A stretch of DNA of 64,000 nucleotides from assembly GCF_000757485.1 (NCBI RefSeq), contig NZ_JPYO01000042.1, positions 908,707 through 972,706 on the forward strand, written 5' to 3'. This document shows positions 18,758 to 27,702 of this stretch, piece after piece. Positions within the stretch are counted from its first letter, which is position 1, and each line of letters opens with the position of its first letter. Below the pieces are notes generated by a model. It was not told the DNA's origin and did not search any database. It saw only the letters and a list, made by a program, of their open reading frames with translations. The position numbers were made by a program, and so were the translations under genes. Source of the DNA: Achromobacter sp. RTa. Lineage in GTDB: Bacteria > Pseudomonadota > Gammaproteobacteria > Burkholderiales > Burkholderiaceae_B.

Positions 18758-19660
18758 ATGAACATTTCCACCCGCCAGCTCCGTGCCTTCGTCAGCGCCG
18801 CCGATCACCAGAACTTCACCCGCGCGGCGGCCGAAGTAGGACTGTCACAGCCGGCGTTCAGCGCATTAATCAAATCATTGGAAGAGGAACTGGGCGCACA
18901 GCTCTTCGTACGCAACACCCGGAATATCGAGCTGTCCGCCTTCGGCAAGCTGTTCGAGTCCTTTGCGCGGCGCTCCCTGTATGAAACCGACACCGCGCTG
19001 CAACACCTACAGGACTATGCGGCGGGGCGTATCGGGAAAGTGCAGGTCGCCGCCCTCCCCTCTGTGGCCGCCAGCTGGCTGCCGCCCGTATTCCGGCAGT
19101 TCCGAGCCCAATACCCCGGCGTGACCACCGTCCTGCGCGATGGCATGTCGCAAGAGTGTGTGGAATTGCTCAGCAATGGCGAGATCGATTTCGCCATTGC
19201 TACCGTCGACCACTATGCCGCCAAACTCGAACGCCAGCTCCTGTGGCAGGACCAACTGCATCTCATCTGCCCGCCTGACCATCCCCTGGCCCGCCAACGC
19301 AAGCGCGTGACCCTGGAGCAGATCGCCCAGTACCCAATCGTCAACTTTGTCAGCCACAGCAGCGTGCGTCAGCGCGTGGATGCCACCTTCGGCCCCCATA
19401 CGCTGAAGACCGTCCTGGAGGTCGAACATCTGGCAACAGCCAGTGCCATGGTCGAAAGCGGCGTGGGCCTGACCATCGTCCCCACGCTCACGCTCTACCA
19501 GTTCCGCCGCCCCACCCTCACCATCCGCGCCATCGAGGACAGCAGCTTCAAGCGCGAAGTCTTTATCCTCACCCGCAAGAACAGATTGCTCTCGCGTCCA
19601 GCCCGCGCGATGTGCGACATGGTGATGGCTCACGTGGCTGGGCTGATGCACGAAGACTGA
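18758..19660 (+). CDS. LysR-family transcriptional regulator
   Basis: A 300-residue LysR regulator. The N-terminal winged helix (MNISTRQLRAFVSAADHQNFTRAAAEVGLSQPAFSALI) is intact and an effector-binding domain of normal length follows. It is divergent from the AtuA/Liv/dehydrogenase operon, so it most likely activates that operon in response to its substrate. Its gene lies inside the direct repeats that bound the module, close to the right copy. Confidence 0.92.
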   Translation: MNISTRQLRAFVSAADHQNFTRAAAEVGLSQPAFSALIKSLEEELGAQLFVRNTRNIELSAFGKLFESFARRSLYETDTALQHLQDYAAGRIGKVQVAALPSVAASWLPPVFRQFRAQYPGVTTVLRDGMSQECVELLSNGEIDFAIATVDHYAAKLERQLLWQDQLHLICPPDHPLARQRKRVTLEQIAQYPIVNFVSHSSVRQRVDATFGPHTLKTVLEVEHLATASAMVESGVGLTIVPTLTLYQFRRPTLTIRAIEDSSFKREVFILTRKNRLLSRPARAMCDMVMAHVAGLMHED

Positions 19661-19772
19661 ACGCATCCTGCGTCGCTCGCTTGGACCAGGCGCAATCGCG
19701 GCGCCCTGTCGCCGGGAAGTCTTGGCCCCCCGCGTCACCAGGAATAACTGACCAATACGCTGGAGGGAGGTT

Positions 19773-19811
19773 TGTATACGGCAAATGAGTGAGTCCTGTT
19801 CAGCAGGCCGC
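19773..19811. repeat. Right copy of the flanking direct repeat (relic of a nucleotidase gene 3' end)
   Basis: This copy repeats the sequence at 9634-9672. Read in the same frame, the segment 19754-19792 encodes NTLEGGLYTANE and a stop, which aligns with the real gene end NVLAGELYTADE and stop; upstream of it a stop codon (TAA, 19745-19747) interrupts the frame. So it is a decayed or foreign copy of the last codons of the nucleotidase gene, as expected at one end of an element that inserted at the 3' end of that gene. Confidence 0.8.
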
Positions 19812-19884
19812 GATTTAGGGCTATCCTGTACTGCCGCAGCCGCCCGGCGGCCGCGCGCACCCCACCCGGAGAGGAGCTCGCATC

Positions 19885-21222
19885 ATGAATCTGCACCGCC
19901 TGCTCAAGCAGCGAGAAGCCGATCACAAGCCTTTGCGTGTCGCATTGCTGGGCGCCGGAAAGTTCGGCGCGATGTTCATGAGCCAGGCCCCCCGCACGCC
20001 GGGGATCCGGTTGGTCGCGGTGGCGGACCTGGTGCCCGACCGCGCCCGTGCCGCGCTCACCCGCGTGGGTTGGCCCGCCACCGCACTGAACGCCACCAGC
20101 ACCGGCGACGCGCTGAAGAACGGCAAGGTCTATTTCAGCGACGATCCCCACGCCATCATCGCCAGCCCCGACGTCGACATCGTCATCGACGCCACCGGAC
20201 AGGCGGCGGCGGGCATCAGCCACGTGCTGGCCTGCTGCGAGCATGGCAAACACATCATCATGGTCAACGTCGAGGCCGACGCGCTGGCCGGGCCCCTGCT
20301 GGCCCGCCGGGCGCGCGAGGCGGGCATCGTCTATTCGCTGGCGTACGGCGACCAGCCCGCCCTGATCTGCGAAATGGTGGACTGGGCGCGCGCGAGCGGC
20401 TTTGAAGTCATGGCCGCGGGCAAGGGCACCAAGTACCTGCCCGAGTTCCATACCTCCACGCCCGACACCGTCTGGCCCTATTACGGCTTCACCGCCGAAA
20501 TGGTCGCGGCGGGCGACTTCAACGCCCAGATGTTCAACAGCTTCCTCGACGGCACCAAGAGCGCCATCGAAATGGCCGCCGTATCCAACGCCACCGGGCT
20601 GCTCCCCTCGCCGTCCGGCCTGCACTTCCCGCCCTGCGGCGTGGACGACCTGGCCCGCGTGCTGCGCCCGCGCGAAAGCGGCGGCATCTTGCACCACCGC
20701 GGGCAGGTGGAAGTGATTTCATCGCTGGAGCGCGACGGCAGACCGGTATTCCGCGACCTGCGCTGGGGGGTCTACGTGACCCTGGCGGCCGACAGCGATT
20801 ACGTGCGCCGCTGCTTCAAGGAATACGGGCTGGTAACCGACCCCAGCGGAAATTTCACGGCCATGTACAAGCCCTACCACCTGATCGGGCTGGAACTGGG
20901 CATCAGCGTGGCCAGCGTGGGGCTGCGGCGGGAACCCACGGGCGCGCCGGCAGGATGGCACGGAGATGTGGTCGCCACCGCAAAACGCGACCTGCCGGCC
21001 GGCCAGATCCTGGACGGCGAAGGCGGCTATACGGTGTACGGCCGGCTGATGCCGGCGCGCGACTCGGTGGCGGACGGCTACCTGCCGCTGGGGCTGTCGC
21101 ACCAGGTCAAGCTGAAGAATCCCGTGCGGCAATCGCAGGCGATCCGCTGGCGCGACGTGGAATACGACGGGAGCTCGACGGCAGTGCAGTTCCGCCGCGA
21201 AATGGAGCAGACCTTCGCCTAG
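19885..21222 (+). CDS. SAF-domain NAD(P)-dependent oxidoreductase (COG4091-like)
   Basis: A 445-residue protein with an N-terminal Rossmann domain (VALLGAGKFGAMF near residues 20-32), a central homoserine-dehydrogenase-like part, and a C-terminal SAF domain (about 360-430, containing KRDLPAGQILDGEGGY). This matches the family annotated as predicted homoserine dehydrogenase with SAF domain. It is unlikely to make homoserine here; members occur in sugar-acid and polyol catabolic clusters. The reaction is unknown. It converges with the GntR gene at 21232, leaving 9 bp. Confidence 0.82.
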   Translation: MNLHRLLKQREADHKPLRVALLGAGKFGAMFMSQAPRTPGIRLVAVADLVPDRARAALTRVGWPATALNATSTGDALKNGKVYFSDDPHAIIASPDVDIVIDATGQAAAGISHVLACCEHGKHIIMVNVEADALAGPLLARRAREAGIVYSLAYGDQPALICEMVDWARASGFEVMAAGKGTKYLPEFHTSTPDTVWPYYGFTAEMVAAGDFNAQMFNSFLDGTKSAIEMAAVSNATGLLPSPSGLHFPPCGVDDLARVLRPRESGGILHHRGQVEVISSLERDGRPVFRDLRWGVYVTLAADSDYVRRCFKEYGLVTDPSGNFTAMYKPYHLIGLELGISVASVGLRREPTGAPAGWHGDVVATAKRDLPAGQILDGEGGYTVYGRLMPARDSVADGYLPLGLSHQVKLKNPVRQSQAIRWRDVEYDGSSTAVQFRREMEQTFA

Positions 21223-21231
21223 GCCTAGGCC

Positions 21232-21978
21232 CTAGACAGGCGCCGGGCGTTCCGCCTGGAACAGCCGGAGGCGGTCGGCGGCGTTGCGCAGGTGCTGCTC
21301 CGCGGCCCGGCCGGCGGCGTCCGGGTCGCCGCCGTCTATGGCGGCGAAGATGGCCTGGTGCTCGCTTTGCACCGCGGCCATGCGCTCGGCGTACATGCGC
21401 GCCGTGTTGTTGCGCGCGCTGCGGATGACCCGGCGGACATTGGCCTCCAGATAGTCGTTCAGCGCCACCAGGTGCGGGTTGTGCGTGGCCTGCACGATGG
21501 CCTGGTGGAATTGGTAGTCTTCTTCGTCGCCCAGCTTGTCGTTCAGCAGCGCGTACTCCATGCCCACCAGCGCCTGGCGCATCTTCTTCAGGTCCGCCTC
21601 GGTGCGGCGCTGAGCCGCGTAGCGGGCTGCCGTGACCTCGATGGACAGCATCAGTTCCAGGATGTGTTCCAGGTCCTGGTTGTCGCCCGGCGTCGGCGCG
21701 GCGATGCGGAACGCATTCTTCTGGAAATTCGGATCGACGAAAACGCCGCTGCCCTGCTGCGACGTGATCAGGCCTTCGGACTTCAGGCGCGCCAGCGCTT
21801 CGCGCACGACGGCGCGGCTGACCGAATAGGTTTCGGTCAGCTGCTTTTCCGTGGGCAGGCGATCGCCGGGCGCGAGCACCCCTTGGCGTATCTGCTCCGC
21901 CAGCGCATCGCCCAGCGCCGCCGAAAGCGAACTCTTGGGCGCGGCGCGCGGCGGATCCTGTTCTTGGGTAGGCTGCAT
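21232..21978 (-). CDS. GntR/FadR-family regulator with FCD ligand domain
   Basis: A 248-residue regulator. Residues about 18-85 form the GntR winged helix (LAPGDRLPTEKQLTETYSVSRAVVREALARLKSEGL), followed by an all-helical FCD domain with the metal-site pattern (FHQAIVQATHN and later histidines). It follows the SDR gene on the same strand after about 100 bp. It probably represses the divergent SDR and AroE-like genes through the half-sites at 22936-22962; this link is inferred. Confidence 0.9.
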   Translation of the reverse strand: MQPTQEQDPPRAAPKSSLSAALGDALAEQIRQGVLAPGDRLPTEKQLTETYSVSRAVVREALARLKSEGLITSQQGSGVFVDPNFQKNAFRIAAPTPGDNQDLEHILELMLSIEVTAARYAAQRRTEADLKKMRQALVGMEYALLNDKLGDEEDYQFHQAIVQATHNPHLVALNDYLEANVRRVIRSARNNTARMYAERMAAVQSEHQAIFAAIDGGDPDAAGRAAEQHLRNAADRLRLFQAERPAPV

Positions 21979-22075
21979 TGGACTCGTTGGACCCTGCTGG
22001 ACGCGCGCTGGCGCGCGCCCCGTCTGTTGATGGAAATACCCCTTACCGCGGCAACGGCTGCCGCAGGATGGGACT

Positions 22076-22813
22076 TTACGCGATGTAGATGCCGCCGTTC
22101 ACCTGCATGACTTCGCCGGTGACGAAGCTGGCCAGCGGCGAGCACAGGAACGCGATAGATCCCGCGATTTCCTCGGCGGTACCAAAGCGGCGCAGCGGCG
22201 TGCTCTCCAGCAATTGCCCACCCTTCTGCCCGATCAGGTCATGGGTCATGGACGTGGCGATGATGCCGGGCGCCACCGCATTCACCCGGATCTGCGGCGC
22301 CAGTTCCAGGGCCAGGCTGCGCGTGAAGCTCTGCACCGCGCCCTTGGAGGCGGAATACGCGGCGTGCGCGTAGCTGCCGCGCTGCGCGGCCAGCGACGTC
22401 AACAGCACGATGGAGCCGTCGTGGCGCAGATGGCGCTGCGCCGCCCGGCAGACATAGAAGGTGCCGTCCAGGTTCACGCGCATCAGCGTGCGCCACGACT
22501 CGTCGCTGGTGTCCTTGACCAGGTGTTCCGGATAGATGCCGGCGCAGTGCACCAGGTGGTCCAGCCCGCCAAAGTGCCTGGCGGCGGACTCGAACACGCG
22601 CTCGCATTCCGCCGAGGCGGACACGTCCAGGGCACGCGTGTAGACGCGCTGGCCGCTGGGATCCAGCTCGGCGGCAACCTCTTCCAGCCTGGCATTGTCG
22701 ATGTCGGTCAGCACCAGCCGGGCGCCATGCGCCGCCATCAGCCGGGCCGTGGCCAAACCGATCCCGTTGCCCGCACCCGTGATGACGGCAACCTTTCCTT
22801 CGAACGAAATCAT
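22076..22813 (-). CDS. Short-chain dehydrogenase/reductase
   Basis: Classical SDR of 245 residues. The cofactor motif TGAGNGIG is near residues 12-19, NNAG is replaced by HCAG, and the catalytic YxxxK reads YSASK. The end of the protein (VTGEVMQVNGG) is typical of the 3-oxoacyl-reductase-like group. I took the start at 22813, behind AGGAGACAGG, rather than an ATG 19 codons upstream. Divergent from the AroE-like gene. Substrate unknown. Confidence 0.88.
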   Translation of the reverse strand: MISFEGKVAVITGAGNGIGLATARLMAAHGARLVLTDIDNARLEEVAAELDPSGQRVYTRALDVSASAECERVFESAARHFGGLDHLVHCAGIYPEHLVKDTSDESWRTLMRVNLDGTFYVCRAAQRHLRHDGSIVLLTSLAAQRGSYAHAAYSASKGAVQSFTRSLALELAPQIRVNAVAPGIIATSMTHDLIGQKGGQLLESTPLRRFGTAEEIAGSIAFLCSPLASFVTGEVMQVNGGIYIA

Positions 22814-22935
22814 CCTGTCTCCTGAAGCGTTTTTCCGGCGGGCCGGCATGCTTTCCGGCAAGCGCCGCAATCCCGATTGAACTCCTGAATCGGCCGCTTG
22901 ACACGGGAAAAACGCTTGCCCTATGATTTATCGGA

Positions 22936-22962
22936 CAACTTAATAAAGTTGACTGACAACTT
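22936..22962. promoter_or_regulatory. Candidate GntR operator: three alternating CAACTT half-sites
   Basis: In the gap between the divergent SDR and AroE-like genes the sequence reads CAACTT, AATA, AAGTTG, ACTGA, CAACTT. The first two half-sites form a perfect inverted repeat (22936-22951) and the second and third another (22946-22962). Regulators of the FadR type bind short inverted repeats of this kind, and such a gene lies at 21232-21978. The sites are placed to control both directions. Confidence 0.6.
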
Positions 22963-23052
22963 ATTCCGAAAGCGTAAATCAACTGACGTTTTCAGGCAAG
23001 CGCGTCAGCAATACACGGCGTCAAGCCGCAGCACCGGCAGGGGACAAATCAG

Positions 23053-23850
23053 GTGGAAATCACCGGCAACACTACCGTTTACGCGATCGCGGCGGACCCG
23101 ATCGCGCACGTCAAGACGCCCCAGCGGCTCAACGCGCTGCTGCGCGAACGCGGCGCCGATGCCGTCATGGTTCCCTTCCACGTGCCGTCTGAAGCGCTGC
23201 CCGGCCTATTCGCGGGCATCCGCGGGCTGGCCAATCTGGGCGGCATCGTGGTCACCGTTCCCCACAAGGAAAATGCGGCCGCCCTGTGCGACGCCCTGAC
23301 GCCTTCGGCCCGCCTCAGCGGCGCGGTCAACGCGGTGCGCCTGAAGGACGGGGTGCTTACCGGCGGCAATTTCGACGGCCTGGGCTTCGTGGCCGGGCTG
23401 CGCGGCCAGGGCCACGACCCCGCCGGCCGTCACGTCTACCTGGCCGGCCTGGGCGGCGCGGGCAAGGCCATCGCCTGCGCCGTCGCGGATGCCGGCCCGG
23501 CCAGCCTGCGCCTGTACAACCGCAGCGCCGGCAAGGCTGAGTCCTTCGCCGGGCATCTCGCCCGCCAATATCCCGGCCTGGCCATCAGCGTGGCCACCGC
23601 CTCCCCCGCACCCTGCGACATCGCCATCAACGCGACCTCGCTAGGCCTGAACGACACCGATCCCCTGCCCTTCCAGCTGGACGCCCTGGCCGCCGGCACC
23701 GTCGTCGCGGACGCCGTGATGAGCCGCGTCGACACGCCCCTGCTGCGCGCCGCCGCCGCGCGCGGCTGCCGCACGCATCCGGGCCTGTACATGCTGGAAG
23801 GACAAATCGCAGAAATTGCCCGATTCCTGGGCATACAAGAGCCGCGGTAA
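23053..23850 (+). CDS. Shikimate/quinate dehydrogenase-like protein (AroE family)
   Basis: A 265-residue AroE-family oxidoreductase starting at GTG. The N-terminal substrate domain has the modified start VYAIAADPIAHVKTP in place of the AroE SxSxSP pattern, the catalytic Lys is in VPHKENA, and the Rossmann motif is GLGGAGKAIA. The missing shikimate-binding serines suggest a substrate other than shikimate. Placement beside transporter and SDR genes under a GntR operator suggests a catabolic role. True aroE is expected elsewhere. Confidence 0.85.
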   Translation: MEITGNTTVYAIAADPIAHVKTPQRLNALLRERGADAVMVPFHVPSEALPGLFAGIRGLANLGGIVVTVPHKENAAALCDALTPSARLSGAVNAVRLKDGVLTGGNFDGLGFVAGLRGQGHDPAGRHVYLAGLGGAGKAIACAVADAGPASLRLYNRSAGKAESFAGHLARQYPGLAISVATASPAPCDIAINATSLGLNDTDPLPFQLDALAAGTVVADAVMSRVDTPLLRAAAARGCRTHPGLYMLEGQIAEIARFLGIQEPR

Positions 23851-23905
23851 GCGCGCTTGATTGATTAACGGACTCACCCACTCCCATCCCACGGAGGAGA
23901 CACTC

Positions 23906-25141
23906 ATGAAGTTGGCTTTCACTTCCGGCCTGCTGTGCCTGGCCGGCATCGCCGCATCTGCCCAGGCCGCGCCCGTCAAGATCGGCCTGATCGAAACGCT
24001 TTCCGGCCCGCAGGCCTCCACCGGCCTGATGTTCCGCGCCGCGGTCAAATATGAGCTGGACCGCATCAATGCGGCCGGCGGCTGGAACGGCCAGCCGCTG
24101 GAGCTGGTCGAGTTCGACAACCAGGGTGGCCCGGTCGGCGCGTCCGACCGCTTCCGCGCGGCGGCGGCCGAAGGCGTGCAGATCCTGGTGCAAGGATCCT
24201 CGTCGGCCATCTCCGGCCAGCTGACCGAAGACGTGCGCAAGCACAATCTGCGCAACCCGGGCAAGGAAGTCGTGTTCCTGAACGTGGGCGGCGAAGCCCT
24301 GGAGCTGACCGGCCAGAAGTGCCATTTCTATCACTTCCGCTTCACCACCAACGCCGACCTGCGCGTCAAGGCGCTGGCCTCGGTCATGTCGGCCGACGGC
24401 ACGCTGGGCAAGCGCGTGTACGCGATCAACCAGAACTACTCCTGGGGCCAGGACATGGAAGGCGCCACGGAGCGCTTTGCCAAGCAATACGGCTATGAAG
24501 TCGTGGGCAAGACCCTGCACGAAGTCAACAAGATCCAGGACTTCGCTCCTTACGTGGCCCGCATCCGCTCGGCCAACCCCGACACCGTGATCACCGGCAA
24601 CTGGTCCAACGACCTGCTGCTCCTGATGAAGGCCACGCAGGCAGCCGGCCTCAAGGTCCGCTTCGCCACCGTGTTCCTGGACCAGGTGGGCAACCTGGCC
24701 AACGCCGGCGACGTCGCGCTGGGCCACTACATCGCCCACCCCTACAACATCGAGGCCGCGGGCGAGGAAGGCGCCAAGTTCGCCGAGGACTACAAGGCGA
24801 AGACCGGCCACTATCCCAGCTACACCGAACCGCAGACCGTCATCGGCATCACGTTCCTGGGCGAAGCGCTCAAGCAGGTCAAGCCGCAGGACGGCAAGCT
24901 GTCCGTGCCGGAACTGGCCCGCGCGCTGGAAAAGGTCACCTACACCTCGCCGCTGGGCACCTATACCATGCGCGCCGAAGACCATCAGGTGCAGCTGCCC
25001 ATGGTGGTGTCCAAGGTCAGCAAGAACGCCAAGTACAAGGCCGACGGCACCGACATGGGCTTCGAGCCGGTGAAGGTCCTGGCCGCCGCCGACGTGTCCG
25101 CGCCGGCCCAGGCGACGTGCAAGATGCAGCGGCCGAATTGA
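23906..25141 (+). CDS. Liv-type periplasmic solute-binding protein
   Basis: A 411-residue substrate receptor. Signal peptide MKLAFTSGLLCLAGIAASAQA is followed by a type-1 periplasmic-binding fold (PVKIGLIETLSGPQAS). The start at 23906 has GGAGGAGA upstream. It serves the LivHMGF genes that begin 350 bp downstream; the gap between holds palindromic repeats, which may act as a transcript-processing point so that the receptor is made in excess. Confidence 0.93.
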   Translation: MKLAFTSGLLCLAGIAASAQAAPVKIGLIETLSGPQASTGLMFRAAVKYELDRINAAGGWNGQPLELVEFDNQGGPVGASDRFRAAAAEGVQILVQGSSSAISGQLTEDVRKHNLRNPGKEVVFLNVGGEALELTGQKCHFYHFRFTTNADLRVKALASVMSADGTLGKRVYAINQNYSWGQDMEGATERFAKQYGYEVVGKTLHEVNKIQDFAPYVARIRSANPDTVITGNWSNDLLLLMKATQAAGLKVRFATVFLDQVGNLANAGDVALGHYIAHPYNIEAAGEEGAKFAEDYKAKTGHYPSYTEPQTVIGITFLGEALKQVKPQDGKLSVPELARALEKVTYTSPLGTYTMRAEDHQVQLPMVVSKVSKNAKYKADGTDMGFEPVKVLAAADVSAPAQATCKMQRPN

Positions 25142-25495
25142 TGCCGGATGGTGTCTGACAGCCATGGGGGTCTGACAGCATGGGTGTCTGACACCCTGAG
25201 ACACCCTTCAAGTTTGAGGGGCATCTCGTCGGGTGTCTGACACCTCACCAAGGTGGGATTCCCTTCATACCGCATTGGTGTCTGACACCCTTGTAGATGC
25301 CCTTCAAGTTCGAGGGGTGTCTCATTGGGTGTCAGACACCTGACCAAGGTGACACCTGAGCAAAGCGGGTGTCGGACACCTCACCGCGTCAAGCCCGCAA
25401 CAACTATGCGCACCCCCGGCGCGGGCCGGAAAAAATCGGTGCGCGATCGCTCGCAAGACGCCGTCCGTCTTGGCGAAAGAATTACTGGAGCGGAC
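25142..25495. repeat. Palindrome cluster between binding-protein and permease genes
   Basis: This 354-bp gap contains four near-perfect GGTGTCWGACACC palindromes (25183-25195, 25232-25244, 25277-25289, 25328-25340), a variant GGTGTCGGACACC at 25368-25380, and two decayed copies near 25150 and 25170. A longer unit that includes CCTTCAAGTT(T/C)GAGGG is present twice (about 25203 and 25299). The palindromes are the same family as in the array at 1-1220. After 25385 the gap holds the livH leader. Confidence 0.9.
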
Positions 25496-26437
25496 ATGGA
25501 ATACTTTACCGTCTCGCTGTTGAACGGCGTGATCTACGGCCTGCTGCTATTCATGGTTTCGGCGGGCCTGACACTGATTTTCGGGATGATGGGCGTGCTC
25601 AATTTCGCGCACGCGTCGTTCTACATGATAGGCGCGTACGCCGCCTATACGCTGACGCCCGTCACCGGCTTCTGGGTGGCGCTGGTGCTGGCCACGATCA
25701 TCGCGGGCGTGCTGGGCATGGGCGTGGAACGCTTCTTCCTGCGCCGCGTCCACAAGTTCGGACACGCGCAGGAGCTGCTGGTGACCTTCGGCCTGGCCTT
25801 CATCGTGGCCGAGCTCATCAAGCTGTTCTACGGCGATTTCCCGGTCGACTACCGGGTGCCGCAATTCCTGAACTTCGCCGCCTTCCGCGTGTTCGACGCG
25901 GACTATCCCTTCTATCGCCTGCTCATGGGCGGCGTGTCGCTGGCGATGTTCGCCGTCATATACCTGCTGCTGTCGCGCACCCGCGTGGGCATCGTGGTGC
26001 GCTCGGCCATCTACCGGCCCCGCATGGCGGAAGCGCTGGGCCACAACGTGCCGCTGGTGTTCATGAGCGTGTTCGGCGTGGGCGCGGCCATGGCCGGCCT
26101 GGCCGGCGCGGTCGCGGGCGCGTTCTACACCACCAACCCGAACATGGCGCTGGAACTCGGCGTGCTGGTGTTCGTGGTGGTCGTGGTGGGCGGCCTCGGT
26201 TCGCTCGAGGGCGCGATGATCGCATCGCTGCTGATCGGCCTGATCAGTTCCTTTTCCGTCGGCATCGACGCCAGCCTGGCCAGCCTCTTCAGGCTGTTCG
26301 GCGCCGGCGAGTGGGCCGAGAGCGTGGGCGGCCTGATGACCGTGAAGATTTCCAGCCTGGCGGCCACCCTGCCCTTCCTGCTGATGCTGGTGGTGCTGCT
26401 GGTCAAGCCCTCGGGCCTCAAGGGAGAACAGGCATGA
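25496..26437 (+). CDS. LivH-type branched-chain ABC transporter permease
   Basis: Membrane subunit of 313 residues with about eight membrane segments and the LivH signature segments GVIYGLLLFMVSAGLTLIFG and NFAHASFYMIGAYAAY. The start at 25496 is set by that conserved beginning; the frame upstream runs into the repeat cluster and is not coding. The stop overlaps the livM start by four bases (ATGA). Confidence 0.94.
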   Translation: MEYFTVSLLNGVIYGLLLFMVSAGLTLIFGMMGVLNFAHASFYMIGAYAAYTLTPVTGFWVALVLATIIAGVLGMGVERFFLRRVHKFGHAQELLVTFGLAFIVAELIKLFYGDFPVDYRVPQFLNFAAFRVFDADYPFYRLLMGGVSLAMFAVIYLLLSRTRVGIVVRSAIYRPRMAEALGHNVPLVFMSVFGVGAAMAGLAGAVAGAFYTTNPNMALELGVLVFVVVVVGGLGSLEGAMIASLLIGLISSFSVGIDASLASLFRLFGAGEWAESVGGLMTVKISSLAATLPFLLMLVVLLVKPSGLKGEQA

Positions 26438-27702
26438 GCCAGACCCGTCGCACTTCCGGGGCCTTCCTGCTGATTCTCTGCGTGGCCGCGCTGTGCGCGC
26501 TACCCTGGCTGCTGCCTCCGGGCCAGCTGGTGGCGGCGGTGCAGATGCTGATCGCCGCGCTGTTCGCCTGCGCCTTCAATCTCCTGGCCGGCCAGGGCGG
26601 CATGCTGTCCTTCGGCCACGCCGCCTACTTCGGCGTGGGCACGTTCGCCACCATCCACGCCATGAATGCGCTGGGCGGAGCGGGCCTGCTGCCGACGCCC
26701 CTGATGCCGCTGGCCGGCGGCGTGGCCGGCCTGCTGTTCGGCCTGGTCGCAGGCTGGTTCGCCACCATGCGGGCCGGCGTGTATTTCTCGATGATCACGC
26801 TGGCGCTGGCCGAGCTGCTGCATGCGCTCGCGCCGCATCTGAAGGGGGTCTTCGGCGGCGAGGCTGGCCTGTCCGCCATGCGCATGCCGGCCTGGGGCTT
26901 CACCTTCGGCTCCGACATCGAGGTGTACTTCCTGGTGCTGGCCTGGGTGCTGGTGTCGCTGGCGGCGCTGTACGGCCTGACCCGCACGCCGCTGGGCCGC
27001 CTGACGCTGGGCCTGCGCGAGAACGCCCACCGCCTGCGCTACCTGGGCTACCGCCCGCATACGCTCAAGACCATGGTGTTCGCGCTGTCGGCCATGTTCG
27101 CCGGCATCGCGGGCGGCCTGCAGGCCTTGAACATCGAGGCCGGCAACTACGTGCTGTTCGAGGTCAAGCTGTCCACCGACGCGGTGCTGTTCGCCTACAT
27201 CGGCGGCGTCAACGCCTTCCTGGGGCCGGTGCTGGGGGCCTCCATCCTTACCTTCCTGTCGCAGACGCTGGCCGACATCACGCGGTCCTGGCTGCTGTAC
27301 CAGGGGATTCTCTTCGTGCTGGTGATGCTGTTCGTGCCGGACGGCCTAGTCGGCCTGGTGCAGCGCGCCGCCAAGTCGCTGCGCGAGCTGGGCCTGGGCC
27401 GCTGGCTGCCGCGCGCGGCGGTGTCGGTCGCGGCCGGCCTGCTGCTGACCTGCGCCACGGTCTTCACGGTGGAAATGCTGCAACGCATGTTCGCCCGCGA
27501 CTACCGCTCGCTGCTTGCGATGAACCCCGACGCGGGCTGGCCCGCCATCCCGCTGTTCGGACACGAATGGGCGCCCCTGGCGGCGTCCACCTGGCTGATT
27601 CCGCTGGCGCTGTTCGCCGTGGGCCTCGCGGCCTGCCGCTGGGCGCTGGCCCTGTGGCGCGACGACGCCGAAGCCGCACCCACGCTGGAGGCCGCGAAAT
27701 GA
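26434..27702 (+). CDS. LivM-type branched-chain ABC transporter permease with C-terminal extension
   Basis: Membrane subunit of 422 residues. The LivM core (NLLAGQGGMLSFGHAAYFGVG near 45-70 and the coupling region with GLRENAHRLRYLGY) ends near residue 315. The remaining 100 residues form an unusual tail with two further hydrophobic segments (about 325-345 and 380-405) and a hydrophilic loop between them. Typical LivM proteins lack it. It overlaps both neighbours by four bases, so livHMGF is a coupled operon. Confidence 0.92.
   Translation: MSQTRRTSGAFLLILCVAALCALPWLLPPGQLVAAVQMLIAALFACAFNLLAGQGGMLSFGHAAYFGVGTFATIHAMNALGGAGLLPTPLMPLAGGVAGLLFGLVAGWFATMRAGVYFSMITLALAELLHALAPHLKGVFGGEAGLSAMRMPAWGFTFGSDIEVYFLVLAWVLVSLAALYGLTRTPLGRLTLGLRENAHRLRYLGYRPHTLKTMVFALSAMFAGIAGGLQALNIEAGNYVLFEVKLSTDAVLFAYIGGVNAFLGPVLGASILTFLSQTLADITRSWLLYQGILFVLVMLFVPDGLVGLVQRAAKSLRELGLGRWLPRAAVSVAAGLLLTCATVFTVEMLQRMFARDYRSLLAMNPDAGWPAIPLFGHEWAPLAASTWLIPLALFAVGLAACRWALALWRDDAEAAPTLEAAK

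Noticed and set aside
9699..19660. Integrase or transposase expected in the module
   Set aside because: All genes between the direct repeats are metabolic, transport or regulatory; no recombinase motif was seen, so mobility is only inferred from the flanks.
25325..25495. N-terminal extension of LivH from an ATG at 25325
   Set aside because: The extra residues come from palindromic repeat DNA and lack membrane character; the conserved LivH start is at 25496.
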